A DNA stretch of 34,674 nt, taken from contig CAJUBD010000024.1 in assembly GCA_910584475.1 (NCBI GenBank), forward strand, positions 1 to 34,674, written 5' to 3'. Each line of letters begins with the position of its first letter. Position 1 is the stretch's first letter. Shown one piece after another: positions 6,959 through 15,487 of the stretch. The position numbers were made by a program, and so were the translations under genes. The DNA comes from an uncultured Treponema sp. Lineage in GTDB: Bacteria; Spirochaetota; Spirochaetia; Treponematales; Treponemataceae. The notes under the pieces are model-generated. The model was not told the DNA's origin. It saw only the letters and a program-made list of their open reading frames with translations, and made no database searches.

Positions 6959-7435
6959 ATGGACATTTCCTTTAAAGTTGACAATCAGAAATTTAATTAC
7001 AGAGCGTGTGCAATGATGATTTCGGATAATAAAATTTTGGCGATGCATGACGAGCGTTCTCCTTATTTTTATTTGCCGGGCGGGAGAGTTAAAATGGGAG
7101 AGACGGCGGAGCAAGCGGTGATCAGGGAAGTTCAAGAAGAACTGGGCGTCGTTCCGGGCATCATTCGTCCGTTGTATCTGAGCCAGACCTTTTTCACGGA
7201 AGATGTGGGCAAAATGGATTATCACGAGCTTTGCATTTATTTTTTAATGGACATTACAAAAACAGACTTGCTTTCAAGGGGAAAAGTATTTGTATCAAGG
7301 GAAGGTCAGCATACGCATACTTTTGAATGGCTGGAGTTTGAAAGACTAAAAAATGAGTATTTTTACCCGCTTTTTTTGAAGAAGGATATTTTCAACATTC
7401 CCTCTGAATTTACCATTCGCACTGACATTGAGTAG
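6959..7435 (+). CDS. Nudix hydrolase
   Basis: A 158-residue Nudix-fold pyrophosphohydrolase. The full Nudix box is present in GRVKMGETAEQAVI followed by REVQEELGV (about residues 42-64), giving the metal-binding REx2EE core. The preceding FYLPGG is typical. The C-terminal region has YHELCIYFLMD and TFEWLEFERL, the usual substrate-side strand and the EWL segment of many clostridial Nudix proteins. GGAGGG lies 7 bases before the start. It is a single gene after the toxin pair. The substrate (a nucleoside diphosphate linked to another moiety) cannot be told from the sequence. Confidence 0.9.
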   Translation: MDISFKVDNQKFNYRACAMMISDNKILAMHDERSPYFYLPGGRVKMGETAEQAVIREVQEELGVVPGIIRPLYLSQTFFTEDVGKMDYHELCIYFLMDITKTDLLSRGKVFVSREGQHTHTFEWLEFERLKNEYFYPLFLKKDIFNIPSEFTIRTDIE

Positions 7436-7500
7436 ATTTCCAAATTCAAATATCGCAAAGCGGCAAACTGCAATTTTATTAGGCGGCGGAAATGAAATAA

Positions 7501-7593
7501 GAAGTTACAATGGATAAGCGAGTTTTCGGCAAGGGCTCCGCACCGACAAACTAGAAGTTAAAATTGTCGCGCCATTTTAGCGACAATTTTAAA
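7501..7593. repeat. Dispersed structured repeat, copy B
   Basis: It carries the core ATAAGCGAGTTTT, a hairpin AGTTTTCGG/CCGACAAACT, and a strong hairpin AAAATTGTCGC (about 7560-7570) with GCGACAATTTT (about 7580-7590). The last stem ends in TTTTAAAC, whose complement supplies a stop codon to a short minus-strand frame (7589-7690). It lies between the Nudix gene (plus) and the kinase-like gene (minus), where a bidirectional terminator is expected. Confidence 0.7.
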
Positions 7594-7690
7594 CGCACCT
7601 TTCTTCCAATTCCTTTTTTGTATCTTCTACTGTATACAAATGCAAAATGCTGTCGTCGCCGTTATGTTCCCACACGCACCTTATTTTCAT
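7589..7690 (-). pseudogene. Truncated short reading frame ending in repeat copy B
   Basis: Behind a good ribosome site (GGAGG, 8 bases before ATG at 7690) is a 33-codon frame beginning MKIRCVWEHNGDDSILHLYT and ending KKELEERCV. The opening resembles the N-terminus of small clostridial proteins of HicB-like type, from memory only. The frame ends exactly where repeat copy B begins, its TAA being part of the repeat stem. So the repeat has probably cut a longer gene. It could instead be a genuine small peptide. Confidence 0.4.
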
Positions 7691-7737
7691 AGACAAAATC
7701 CTCCCTCACTAATCCCGTTTGTCGGAGGTGCTTTCGA

Positions 7738-8316
7738 CTATTGAAAACTGAAATCTTGCAAAAAGCGTTGGAACGCCCGCTCTCTGTCCCTTGCGGTTTC
7801 AAAATAGGGCAAGCCGTATTTTTGACATTGCTCTCTAATGCAAATGCTTTGCTCCACAATATATACCGCGTCCTCCCGAAGCTCCTCATCCGATTTGTAA
7901 AAGGTATAGTCTTTCTCCGTATCATATTTCTTTTGAATCGCGAACCGCTCTTCCGCTGTCACATCCGATGTGATAAAATAGACAATCTCACAGTTTGCCC
8001 CATGGATGTATTTCATATAGTCCTCTGGCAAAAGCTGATATATATCCAGCACCATGCCGGGTTCATATTCATCGTATTCGCCCGAGTCCAGCATTGCCCT
8101 TACAAAGGGCGCGATCTTACCGCTAATTAAATGCAAGGTGTCCCTAGAAGACAATCCGGCATAAGTGTTCACCCCTGTCTCGGGGAAGCACCTCTCGAAT
8201 CCCGCTATGATTGAATCCATGCTGATATGCTGATACCCATACTGCCTTGCCAGCCGATGGGATATCGTACTTTTTCCCGCCCTCGGAACACCCGCAATGA
8301 TAATATTGTTTTTCAT
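7738..8316 (-). CDS. P-loop kinase-like NTP-binding protein
   Basis: A 192-residue cytoplasmic P-loop protein resembling nucleoside/nucleotide and small-molecule kinases of the AAA_17/AAA_33 type. The Walker A motif is at the extreme N-terminus, MKNNIIIAGVPRAGKST (GVPRAGKS at residues 9-16), with HISMDSII following as the usual strand and acidic residue. The central part contains PFVRAMLDSGEYDEYEPGMV and the strand EIVYFITSDVTAEERF. The last third is helical and charged, like a lid region. The frame is open far upstream, but GGAGA before the ATG at 8316 fixes the start. It lies 59 bp after a membrane-protein gene on the same strand. Substrate unknown. Confidence 0.75.
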   Translation of the reverse strand: MKNNIIIAGVPRAGKSTISHRLARQYGYQHISMDSIIAGFERCFPETGVNTYAGLSSRDTLHLISGKIAPFVRAMLDSGEYDEYEPGMVLDIYQLLPEDYMKYIHGANCEIVYFITSDVTAEERFAIQKKYDTEKDYTFYKSDEELREDAVYIVEQSICIREQCQKYGLPYFETARDRERAFQRFLQDFSFQ

Positions 8317-8375
8317 CTTGCAATCTCTCCAAACACCTGTGTCCGCCCGCAAATGATTCCGTTCTCTGCGCGTCC

Positions 8376-8825
8376 TTATCCTATAAAATTGACCATTGCG
8401 TGTACAAAGTGGCAAACCGTAAAAATTGAAACGGGAATGAGCGCGACATTGTTTTTTCTGTCGATGGCGAAAAACAAAAACGCAAGGCACGGCAAAATGG
8501 TCAGCCCCACTATTACGACCACATTCACTATTCCAGCATAATAAAATATCCAGCCTGCGAAATAAAGCAGGCAACAAAACACGGTGATTACAATAAAAGG
8601 CGTGAAGCGGATTTTTTCACATTCCGTGTTTTTTAAAAAGCACAGAATCGCAATCATACATACTTGACATATCGAGGCGACCATATCAAGGGACTTTGTA
8701 ATTGACCCGCATCTTAATATGTCATTTGGAGGAGGAAGAGCGAGCCAAATGAAAGTAGGGAGCATAACGACCAAAAACAACAACAGGCTCCAAATGTCAA
8801 AACTGAATTTATATTTTCCTGACAT
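8376..8825 (-). CDS. Small integral membrane protein of unknown function
   Basis: A 149-residue protein with four or five predicted membrane spans: WSLLLFLVVMLPTFIWLALP, then ASICQVCMIAILCFL, FIVITVFCCLLYFAGWIFYY, VVVIVGLTILPCLAFLFFAI and ALIPVSIFTVCHFVHAMV. The frame is open from 9014, but AGGAGA nine bases before the ATG at 8825 gives the start MSGKYKFSFD. It lies between a methyltransferase and a kinase-like gene, 28 bp and 59 bp away, all on the minus strand, so the three may be cotranscribed. I do not recognise a named family; it resembles small clostridial membrane proteins. Confidence 0.7.
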   Translation of the reverse strand: MSGKYKFSFDIWSLLLFLVVMLPTFIWLALPPPNDILRCGSITKSLDMVASICQVCMIAILCFLKNTECEKIRFTPFIVITVFCCLLYFAGWIFYYAGIVNVVVIVGLTILPCLAFLFFAIDRKNNVALIPVSIFTVCHFVHAMVNFIG

Positions 8826-8853
8826 TTTTATCTGTCTCCTCTGAAATCCCCTT

Positions 8854-9453
8854 TCACACATTCTCAATGATTGCGAACACGCAGGGCATTCGTCCATCGA
8901 CTGTTTTGTATTGGACATTCTCAAGTCCCATGCTTGAAAAAAAATCCTTGTATGAATCAAGATTGAACTGTCTTTTAAAATCAACACCCATTTTTTCCAA
9001 AAGCCCCGCGGCAAGCATGGCGTTTTTCCTCTGCCTGTTTATGTATGTGGGAATTACCATTTTTCCGCCTTTTTTGCAAACACGAAGCAACTCTCGCATT
9101 GCCTTTTCGGGAGCGTCCAAAAGGTGGATGACATTTGCCGCGACAACCACATCGAACGAATTGTCGCTATACGGAATTTCAAGCATATTCATTTTGCGCA
9201 ATTCCACATTGGAAAAGCCCCGGAGTTTTTTTTCCGCGCGTTTTATCATGCCGTCGGAAAAGTCCGTCGCGACAAGGCTCTTGCATTTTTCGGCAATCGG
9301 CACGGAAAGTAATCCTGTTCCGCACGCGCATTCCAGCACGACATCATCGGCATTCACATAGTTCTTTATTTCTTTCGCGATGCCCTTGAAGACTTTTCCA
9401 TTATAGAGCGTCTCAAAAAAATCGTAGAACGGTGAAAGCGTGTTCCAAATCAT
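8854..9453 (-). CDS. Class I SAM-dependent methyltransferase
   Basis: A 199-residue methyltransferase of the UbiE/type-11 class. Motif I is VVLECACGTGLLSVPIA (about residues 38-54), the acidic residue after strand 2 is in VATDFSDGMI, motif II is FDVVVAANVIHLL, and motif III is LRVCKKGGKMVIPTY. The C-terminal part (SYKDFFSSMGLENVQYK) is the usual last strand pair. The start is the ATG at 9453 with GGGAGG just before it; the upstream ATG at 9465 lies before the ribosome site and is not needed. Substrate unknown. It heads the group that continues into the membrane protein and kinase-like gene. Confidence 0.85.
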   Translation of the reverse strand: MIWNTLSPFYDFFETLYNGKVFKGIAKEIKNYVNADDVVLECACGTGLLSVPIAEKCKSLVATDFSDGMIKRAEKKLRGFSNVELRKMNMLEIPYSDNSFDVVVAANVIHLLDAPEKAMRELLRVCKKGGKMVIPTYINRQRKNAMLAAGLLEKMGVDFKRQFNLDSYKDFFSSMGLENVQYKTVDGRMPCVFAIIENV

Positions 9454-9603
9454 TGTGCCTCCCATACAAACTGTCGCGCTCTTTTTATAATTCTTTTATA
9501 TTTCACGACTTACAGTATATCACGCTCGGAAATAATAAATCAAGCGCTATTCTTTTGTACGCTCCACCTGCATCCGCCTCTCCCGCAATCCAGATCTGCA
9601 TTT

Positions 9604-12600
9604 CTATGTTTCTTGTCCTATACTGCACTCTGCTTCACCGCACCCCCTCCTTCTCATGACCAAGGAATATACCACTGGAATCACAACCAGCGTGACGAAT
9701 GTGCTTGACAGAAGACCGCCGACAATGCCAATGCCAATCGGCTGGATTATCGCGGAATTTCCCGACGAGTCCAAAGCCATGGGGATTGTGCCGAGAACCG
9801 TTGTGAGCGTCGTCATTAGCACAGGACGAAGACGACTTGCTCCGGAGCGGATGCATGCCTCATCCAGTTCCATGCCGCCTCTCACCATAAGGTTGGTCGC
9901 ATCGACAAGGACAATGCCGTTGTTGACGACCATTCCCACGAGCATCACGATGCCGATGGCGGATATGATTGAAAACGGCTGACCTGTCAAAAAGTAAATC
10001 AGCACCACGCCGATGAGCAAGAAGGGAATCGTCATCAAATTGATGAGCGGAGCCTTGAACGACTCGTAGGTTCCCGCCATCACTCCGAACACGAGCAGAA
10101 TCGCGAGCGCGATTATCACGCCGAAAGTCTTAAGCTGCCCGATGATTTTTTGCCACGACCCCTCAAACGAAATGTAAACGCCATCGGGTATTTTCACTCC
10201 TCGACTGATTCTTTCAGCGAGCGTTTTCTCCACCGCATCCGCGCGTCTTCCGTCCTGAATGTCCGCCTTTATGTGAATCGTGCGGATTTGGTTTTCACGC
10301 CTGATGGTGACAGGACCGACCCCCTTTTTGATTCTCGCAAGGTTCGCCACGCACACAAGCGTTTCCCTTCCCCGCACGAAAATCGAGTCCAGGTCAATTG
10401 ACTCGCCGCGGTCAGCGAGTTCGTAGCGGACATACATCGCCAAGTCCTTTCCATCGGCACGGTAGGTCGTTGCCTTCACGCCGTTTACGCAGTTTGAGAT
10501 TTCATTCGCAATGTCCGCCACCGTCACGCCGAACGAGGCCGCCCTGTCGCGGTCTATGACAACTTCAATTTGCGGCAATCCCTCCGCCATGTCGCTCACT
10601 GGCTGGGAAAGTCCCGGCGTGTTCTGTACGACCTCGCATATTCTCCTTGCGACTGCATTTGTCTGCACAAGGCTTGTTCCCCTCACCGCTATGTCGATAT
10701 CGCTTCCGGAAACCGCGTCGTCAAGATCCGAGCCGAACGAAAAACTCGCCCCTATGAATTCACCAAAGTGCGACTGGAGCTTCCGCTTGACCGAAGCGGC
10801 TGTGTCGCCTCCCTGTCTTTCGTCCTCCAGGAAAATGTCGAGCGACCCCTTGTTCGACGAGAGGTTGAAGCTGTCGTTCGACACCCCGATGCTCACGATG
10901 ACATTCCTGTAGCCGCGAATTTCGTCCATCGCGATTTCCTGCCACTTTAGCATCTCTTCCCTCGTGGTTTGGAATGGCGTTCCCACGGGAAGCGTCACAT
11001 TCAGCGTCACAATTCGTGAGGAAGATTCCGCCATCATCGTGATGTTCAGGAACGGAACAAGACCCGCCGTGGCGAGCAAAACCGTGGTGGCAATGGCAAG
11101 AGTGGTCTTTTTATGACACATTGCGCATAGAAGGATTTTTTTGTAGACACGCAAAATCGCATTGAACCCCGCGTCGAACAGACCATACAGCCCTATGAAG
11201 AATTGTGTTCTCACGGGACGCTCGCTTCTGTTTGTAATCGGCAGAAAGTGACCCGCCAAAACAGGAACCAAAAGCAATGCCACGAACAGACTGGTAATGA
11301 TTGTAATTACAACTGTTATAATTACCCCCTCGAACAGAAGCGCCATAACGCCAAGTCGCTCCTTGTAAAGCAGAAACGGAATGAACACGAAGATTGTCGT
11401 GAGGTTTCCTGCCAGCACCGACAAGACCATCTCGTCTGTACCCTTGATTGCCGCGCGTTTTGCGTCCAGTCCGCGGCTTCTGTAGGTGACGATGTTTTCC
11501 AAAACCACAATCGGAGCATCTACAATCATTCCGATTCCGAGAATCAGACCAGCCATCGTCATCATGTTCAGCGTAACATGACAGAGAGCCATCACGAGCA
11601 GCGTGACCAAAATTGAAAGTGGAATTGAAATTGCGATGATGACAGTGCTTTTGAGCGACTTCAAGAATACGAACAGAATCAGCACCGCAAGCAAAAGCCC
11701 TTGCCACGCGGACTTAACGAGAGCCTGCATTGTCGAGCGAATTTCAACCGAGTTGTCGCTGATGACCTCAATCTCAATGCCATCGGGCAGCGACCGGTTC
11801 AATTCGGCAATCTTCTCATAGAGCGCATCGGCGACATTCACGGTGTTCTTGCCGCTCTGCTTTTGCACCTCCACAGAAACGCCCGCCTCGCCGTTTATGA
11901 ACACCGCGGAGTCCTCGTCGAAATACCCCTCGCTCGCTTCGCCGATGTCGCTCAGCCGCACATCAAATCCACCCGCGTTCGCTACAATCGAGTCGTTGAC
12001 CTCCTCGATGCTCCTGAAGTTGCCCGTCGTCCTGATGATATAGTTCTTCTTCCGCTCTGTGATTTTCCCTCCTCCCAAGTCAAGGTTCAAAAGCGCCAGC
12101 GAGTCCGCCACCTGTGAAAGCGTGAGACCGTATGCCTCGAGCCGGTTTTGCGAAAGCTCCACGCGTATAATCTTCGTCTGCCCGCCGTAGACGCTCGCCC
12201 TCGCCACCCCGTTGCTCTGCAAGAGACGCGGCTTGATGAAGTCCGTCGCGATTTTCGCCAGTTCGTTTTCGCTTTTGTCCCCGCGAACCGCAAGCGAAAG
12301 CACGCTCAAGTCCGACATGCTCATCCGCAGGATTGACGGATTCTTTACGCCGCTCGGGAACGCCTCCTTCGCCTCCTCAAGCTTGTCGCGGATTTCGTTC
12401 ACCGCCGAGTCAATGTCCGTTCCCTGGTTCAGCTCGAGTGTAACCTCCGAATATCCTTCCATCGAAACAGAAGTGATTTTCTTCAAGTTGTTCAAACTGA
12501 CAAGGGATTCCTCAATCGGCTTTGTCACCGCCTCCTCCACGGATTCCGGTCCTGCGTTGGCATAACTCGTGGAAATCATCACAATCGGCTCCTCTATGTT

Positions 12601-12714
12601 CGGAAAGGCGTCGATTGAAATTCTGCCTACTACCGCCACGCCTATCGCCGAAAACAAAGCGAACACGACCAGCACAAGTACTGGGCGATTTAAAAGTTTT
12701 TCCGCCATGGTCAT
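9604..12714 (-). CDS. RND-family efflux pump inner-membrane subunit
   Basis: A 1036-residue proton-driven transporter of the AcrB/MexB/HAE superfamily. It has the standard two-fold plan: one N-terminal span (NRPVLVLVVFALFSAIGVAVV), a large periplasmic loop, six spans, then the same again. The relay region of span 4 reads GIGMIVDAPIVVLENI, so it keeps the first Asp but has Ala for the second, as in many spirochaete and HAE1-like pumps. Its ATG at 12714 overlaps the adaptor stop as ATGA. A second ATG at 12708 has better spacing to GAGG and may be the real start. With the adaptor and the TolC-like gene it forms a full tripartite pump. Substrate unknown. Confidence 0.92.
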   Translation of the reverse strand: MTMAEKLLNRPVLVLVVFALFSAIGVAVVGRISIDAFPNIEEPIVMISTSYANAGPESVEEAVTKPIEESLVSLNNLKKITSVSMEGYSEVTLELNQGTDIDSAVNEIRDKLEEAKEAFPSGVKNPSILRMSMSDLSVLSLAVRGDKSENELAKIATDFIKPRLLQSNGVARASVYGGQTKIIRVELSQNRLEAYGLTLSQVADSLALLNLDLGGGKITERKKNYIIRTTGNFRSIEEVNDSIVANAGGFDVRLSDIGEASEGYFDEDSAVFINGEAGVSVEVQKQSGKNTVNVADALYEKIAELNRSLPDGIEIEVISDNSVEIRSTMQALVKSAWQGLLLAVLILFVFLKSLKSTVIIAISIPLSILVTLLVMALCHVTLNMMTMAGLILGIGMIVDAPIVVLENIVTYRSRGLDAKRAAIKGTDEMVLSVLAGNLTTIFVFIPFLLYKERLGVMALLFEGVIITVVITIITSLFVALLLVPVLAGHFLPITNRSERPVRTQFFIGLYGLFDAGFNAILRVYKKILLCAMCHKKTTLAIATTVLLATAGLVPFLNITMMAESSSRIVTLNVTLPVGTPFQTTREEMLKWQEIAMDEIRGYRNVIVSIGVSNDSFNLSSNKGSLDIFLEDERQGGDTAASVKRKLQSHFGEFIGASFSFGSDLDDAVSGSDIDIAVRGTSLVQTNAVARRICEVVQNTPGLSQPVSDMAEGLPQIEVVIDRDRAASFGVTVADIANEISNCVNGVKATTYRADGKDLAMYVRYELADRGESIDLDSIFVRGRETLVCVANLARIKKGVGPVTIRRENQIRTIHIKADIQDGRRADAVEKTLAERISRGVKIPDGVYISFEGSWQKIIGQLKTFGVIIALAILLVFGVMAGTYESFKAPLINLMTIPFLLIGVVLIYFLTGQPFSIISAIGIVMLVGMVVNNGIVLVDATNLMVRGGMELDEACIRSGASRLRPVLMTTLTTVLGTIPMALDSSGNSAIIQPIGIGIVGGLLSSTFVTLVVIPVVYSLVMRRRGCGEAECSIGQET

Positions 12715-13388
12715 TCCTCGATGAATAGTTTTAGCTTCGCGAACATTCCCGCCTCAATCCTTGCGTCGACCTCGTTGAATTCCAGGAACACTTGCTTCGT
12801 GCGCTTTATTTCGTCAATTACGGGTGAAAAAGTTTCCACTCGGGCGGCGAATGCTTCATCGGGATAGGCGACAAGGCTCACCTGAGCGCGCAGCCCTTTT
12901 TTCAAAAACGCGGCATGGCGTTCAGGAACATCGCAGAGAATTTGAAGACGGCTTGTGTCGCTCACGATTGCCACGACCGTTTCCGTGGAGACAGTGCTTC
13001 CTTCTTTTAGCGGAATCGATGTGACTACACCCGAAATCGTGGAACGCGCTATATAATTGTTGTAGCGGCTGCCCGCATCGGACGGATTGATTTCCGCTAT
13101 CGCGTCGCCCTTGCGAACGCTGCTTCCCAGACGCACAAATGTGTTCACGAGTTTTCCGCCGACTTGTGGAAAGACGCTCACGCTGTTTTCTGCGATGACG
13201 CTTCCGTTGATTTTTATGTATGCCATTTTTTCTTCCTTTGGAATTTCATCTTTCGCTTGAACTGTAGAGACAAACATTTTCGTTTCCTCTGTAAATTCAA
13301 CTTTGTCGTCTGCAATTTCATCGTTGCGGTTTCTTATGCACGAAGAAAACAGAACGGCGACGGTGAAAACAAGAACCGCTTTTTTCAT
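12711..13388 (-). CDS. RND periplasmic adaptor (membrane fusion protein), lipoprotein
   Basis: A 225-residue adaptor linking the RND pump to the outer-membrane channel. The first 17 residues form a lipoprotein signal (KKAVLVFTVAVLFSSC), with Cys17 as the likely lipid anchor. The body has the split lipoyl/barrel-sandwich domain (VSVFPQVGGKLVNTFVRLG and STISGVVTSIPLKEGSTVS) and then a beta-barrel part (SRLQILCDVPERHAAFLKKG). It is shorter than typical 350-400-residue adaptors because the alpha-hairpin is nearly absent (only SRYNNYIARS between the lipoyl halves), so docking to TolC must differ. GGAGG lies 8 bases before the start. It overlaps the pump gene and follows the TolC-like gene by 14 bp. 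Confidence 0.88.
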   Translation of the reverse strand: MKKAVLVFTVAVLFSSCIRNRNDEIADDKVEFTEETKMFVSTVQAKDEIPKEEKMAYIKINGSVIAENSVSVFPQVGGKLVNTFVRLGSSVRKGDAIAEINPSDAGSRYNNYIARSTISGVVTSIPLKEGSTVSTETVVAIVSDTSRLQILCDVPERHAAFLKKGLRAQVSLVAYPDEAFAARVETFSPVIDEIKRTKQVFLEFNEVDARIEAGMFAKLKLFIEE

Positions 13389-13402
13389 GGTTGCATACCT
13401 CC

Positions 13403-14701
13403 TTACATTCCCAATTCCATATTTATTTTCAAGGCGATGAGCGAATACAAGTCGTAAAGCACATTCACCTCCGCGTTTTTCTTTTGGTCGCTCGCATCCC
13501 GAAGTGCGGAGTAATCCTTGAGACCTTGTTGATAGGCGGAAAACACAATCGCGTAAGCTTGGTCGGCGAGCGCACGGTTTTCAATATCGGTTTTTATCGC
13601 ATCGACAAGCCGTCGTGCCTCCCTGACATTCGCCGATATTTTGGTTTTGCGCGAAACGCGTTGCTCGGCAATCTCAATCCTCAGACTTTCGATGTCGTCC
13701 TTCGCATTCTTGATTTGGACGGACGAGGGGGAAAACGGAAGAAAATTCATAAAATTCCAAGCAAGACCAACTGTGAACATACCGTTTTTTTGCCAGCCGC
13801 TCGCGCTGTCCGTGCCACGATGGAATTCGTAGGACGGATTGAATTTCATGCCGGCTGAAATCGTAGCTCCGTAAGCTGCGACTTTAAGCTCGTCGACCTT
13901 CGCCTTCGCGGCAGCAAGCGACTTTTCAAGATAAGCCGCGTCGAGGTTTTTCACCGCGTCCTCTGACTGGAGACGCAGAAAATCCGATTCAGTTTCCAAA
14001 AGGAACGAGTCAATGTCCGAGGGAAAGCCAAACATGAACTCGATTTCATAGTCATCGTTGAGTTCAATTCCAAGCAGGCTCAAAAAAAGTTCCTTGGACT
14101 GCAAAACAGCGTCGCGGGCCTCGTTGTATGCCGAGCGTTGCTTGTTGAGTTCAATCCGCGCGGAAAGCAAGTCGTTTTCTGGAAGCAGTCCCGCATTGTA
14201 TTTCGCTTCGATTTCGTCGAGCTGATTGGAAAGCGTTTCGCAAATCGCCTCCGCATGCGATGCATATTCTTCCTCGTAGATTATTCTGTGAAAAAGAATC
14301 CGAACATCAGCCTCGACAAGCCGCCGCGCCTTTTCCATAGTTATGCCGCCCATTTCGCATTCAATTTTCGTCCGCTCGATTTTTTTGACGATTGACGGAG
14401 AAAATTCCATCGACATGACGACCTCCGTCTGGAACGACATGGGGTTTTCAGCCTTGTTCAAATACGGAATTTCAAATGCTCCTGTCAACGCCGCCGAGGG
14501 GATAAGGTCTCCGAACAGAAAGCGTTTCTCCCTCTCATGTTTCCTTAAGAGCAGCGCCTCTCGCTTGAGGCTCTTGTTGTTCTCCAAAGCCATCCTTACC
14601 GCATCGTCTGCCGTGAGCGTCATCTTTCTCAAACCGTCGGCAAATGCCACCGAGGCGAGAAAGAAAGGCGCGAAGATGAAAAGTGTCTTTCTGATTTTCA
14701 T
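13403..14701 (-). CDS. TolC-family outer-membrane efflux protein
   Basis: A 432-residue outer-membrane factor. A Sec signal peptide is seen at residues 1-22 (KIRKTLFIFAPFFLASVAFA). The mature protein has the repeated OEP layout of long helical stretches with TolC-like landmarks: LTADDAVRMALENNKSLKRE at the N-terminus, and in the middle YNAGLLPENDLLSARIELNK, the classic segment of OEP repeats. The C-terminal half repeats it as YQQGLKDYSALRDASDQK. It is the first gene of the efflux operon, divergent from the two-component system, with about 90 bp between the two start codons. No Shine-Dalgarno is obvious. Efflux substrate unknown. Confidence 0.9.
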   Translation of the reverse strand: MKIRKTLFIFAPFFLASVAFADGLRKMTLTADDAVRMALENNKSLKREALLLRKHEREKRFLFGDLIPSAALTGAFEIPYLNKAENPMSFQTEVVMSMEFSPSIVKKIERTKIECEMGGITMEKARRLVEADVRILFHRIIYEEEYASHAEAICETLSNQLDEIEAKYNAGLLPENDLLSARIELNKQRSAYNEARDAVLQSKELFLSLLGIELNDDYEIEFMFGFPSDIDSFLLETESDFLRLQSEDAVKNLDAAYLEKSLAAAKAKVDELKVAAYGATISAGMKFNPSYEFHRGTDSASGWQKNGMFTVGLAWNFMNFLPFSPSSVQIKNAKDDIESLRIEIAEQRVSRKTKISANVREARRLVDAIKTDIENRALADQAYAIVFSAYQQGLKDYSALRDASDQKKNAEVNVLYDLYSLIALKINMELGM

Positions 14702-14778
14702 ACGACGAGTCTACGACAAGAAAATGGAATGGGCGTTGAAAGGAAAAATTATTTTTTCAATCTTTATTCAATGCGTTG

Positions 14779-14793
14779 TGCTATACTAATTGT
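14779..14793 (+). promoter_or_regulatory. Extended -10 promoter directly before the response-regulator start (leaderless?)
   Basis: TGC-TATACT (14779-14787) is an extended -10 box. Only six bases separate it from the ATG at 14794, so transcription should start at or within a base or two of the start codon. There is no Shine-Dalgarno. Similar layouts occur before hisG, the 22928 gene, the 28012 gene and the symporter. Confidence 0.55.
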
Positions 14794-15468
14794 ATGCGGA
14801 TTTTGATAGTTGAGGATGAGCGGGAAATCGTCGACGGGCTTGAGACCGTCCTGCAACACGAAAAATATCTGGTCGACTCGGTTTATGACGGGCTTTCCGG
14901 GCTGGAATGCGTTTTGAGCGGGCTTTACGACCTTGTGATTCTTGACATTATGCTGCCAAAGTTGAGCGGACTTGACATTTTGAAGAACGCCCGCGAGCAG
15001 GGGGTTGGCGTTCCGATTGTTTTGCTCACCGCTAAATCGCAGATTGACGACAAGGTGAGTGGTCTTGACCTTGGTGCGGACGATTACATCACGAAGCCGT
15101 TCGATGTGGAGGAGCTTTTGGCGAGAATACGGGCAAGAACCCGGAGGCGTAAGGACTCGAGACAGAACGCCATTTTCTTCGGCGACTTGACGCTCGACAA
15201 GCAAACGCAGAAATTGTCCTGCGGGAAAAATTCAATAAAACTCGGCAACAAGGAATTTCAGCTTGCGGAATACCTCTTGTCGAACGCCGGACAGATTCTC
15301 ACAAAGGATATGATGCTCGCGAAGATTTGGGGACCGTGGGACACATCGGAATACAACAATGTGGAGGTCTATGTTTCGTTTTTGCGGAAAAAATTGAAAT
15401 TCCTTGATTCAAAAATTCAGATTGTCACGACGAAAGGTGTAGGATATTCGGCGGAAATGGCGGAGTGA
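14794..15468 (+). CDS. OmpR/PhoB-family response regulator
   Basis: A 224-residue DNA-binding response regulator. The receiver domain (residues 1-120) has the acidic pocket in VEDE, the phospho-acceptor Asp51 in LVILDIMLPKLSG, and the switch Thr/Lys in VLLTAKSQ. The C-terminal winged helix shows LTLDKQTQKLSCGKNSIKL, then LGNKEFQLAEYLLSNAGQIL and the recognition segment NNVEVYVSFLRKKL. The start MRILIVEDE is set by the domain; the frame opens 18 bases earlier. It is followed 19 bp later by a sensor kinase and is divergent from the efflux operon, which is its likely target. The transcript may be leaderless. Confidence 0.93.
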   Translation: MRILIVEDEREIVDGLETVLQHEKYLVDSVYDGLSGLECVLSGLYDLVILDIMLPKLSGLDILKNAREQGVGVPIVLLTAKSQIDDKVSGLDLGADDYITKPFDVEELLARIRARTRRRKDSRQNAIFFGDLTLDKQTQKLSCGKNSIKLGNKEFQLAEYLLSNAGQILTKDMMLAKIWGPWDTSEYNNVEVYVSFLRKKLKFLDSKIQIVTTKGVGYSAEMAE

Positions 15469-15487
15469 CTATTTGCGGGAGGCGCAA

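Noticed and set aside
8867..9361. 164-codon plus-strand frame
   Set aside because: It is opposite a methyltransferase with clear motifs, so this is a shadow.
11111..11707. Long open frame in the minus strand within the RND gene (about 198 codons)
   Set aside because: It lies wholly inside the RND pump gene in another frame, its residue composition is unlike a protein (His/Arg/Cys-rich), and it has no ribosome site.
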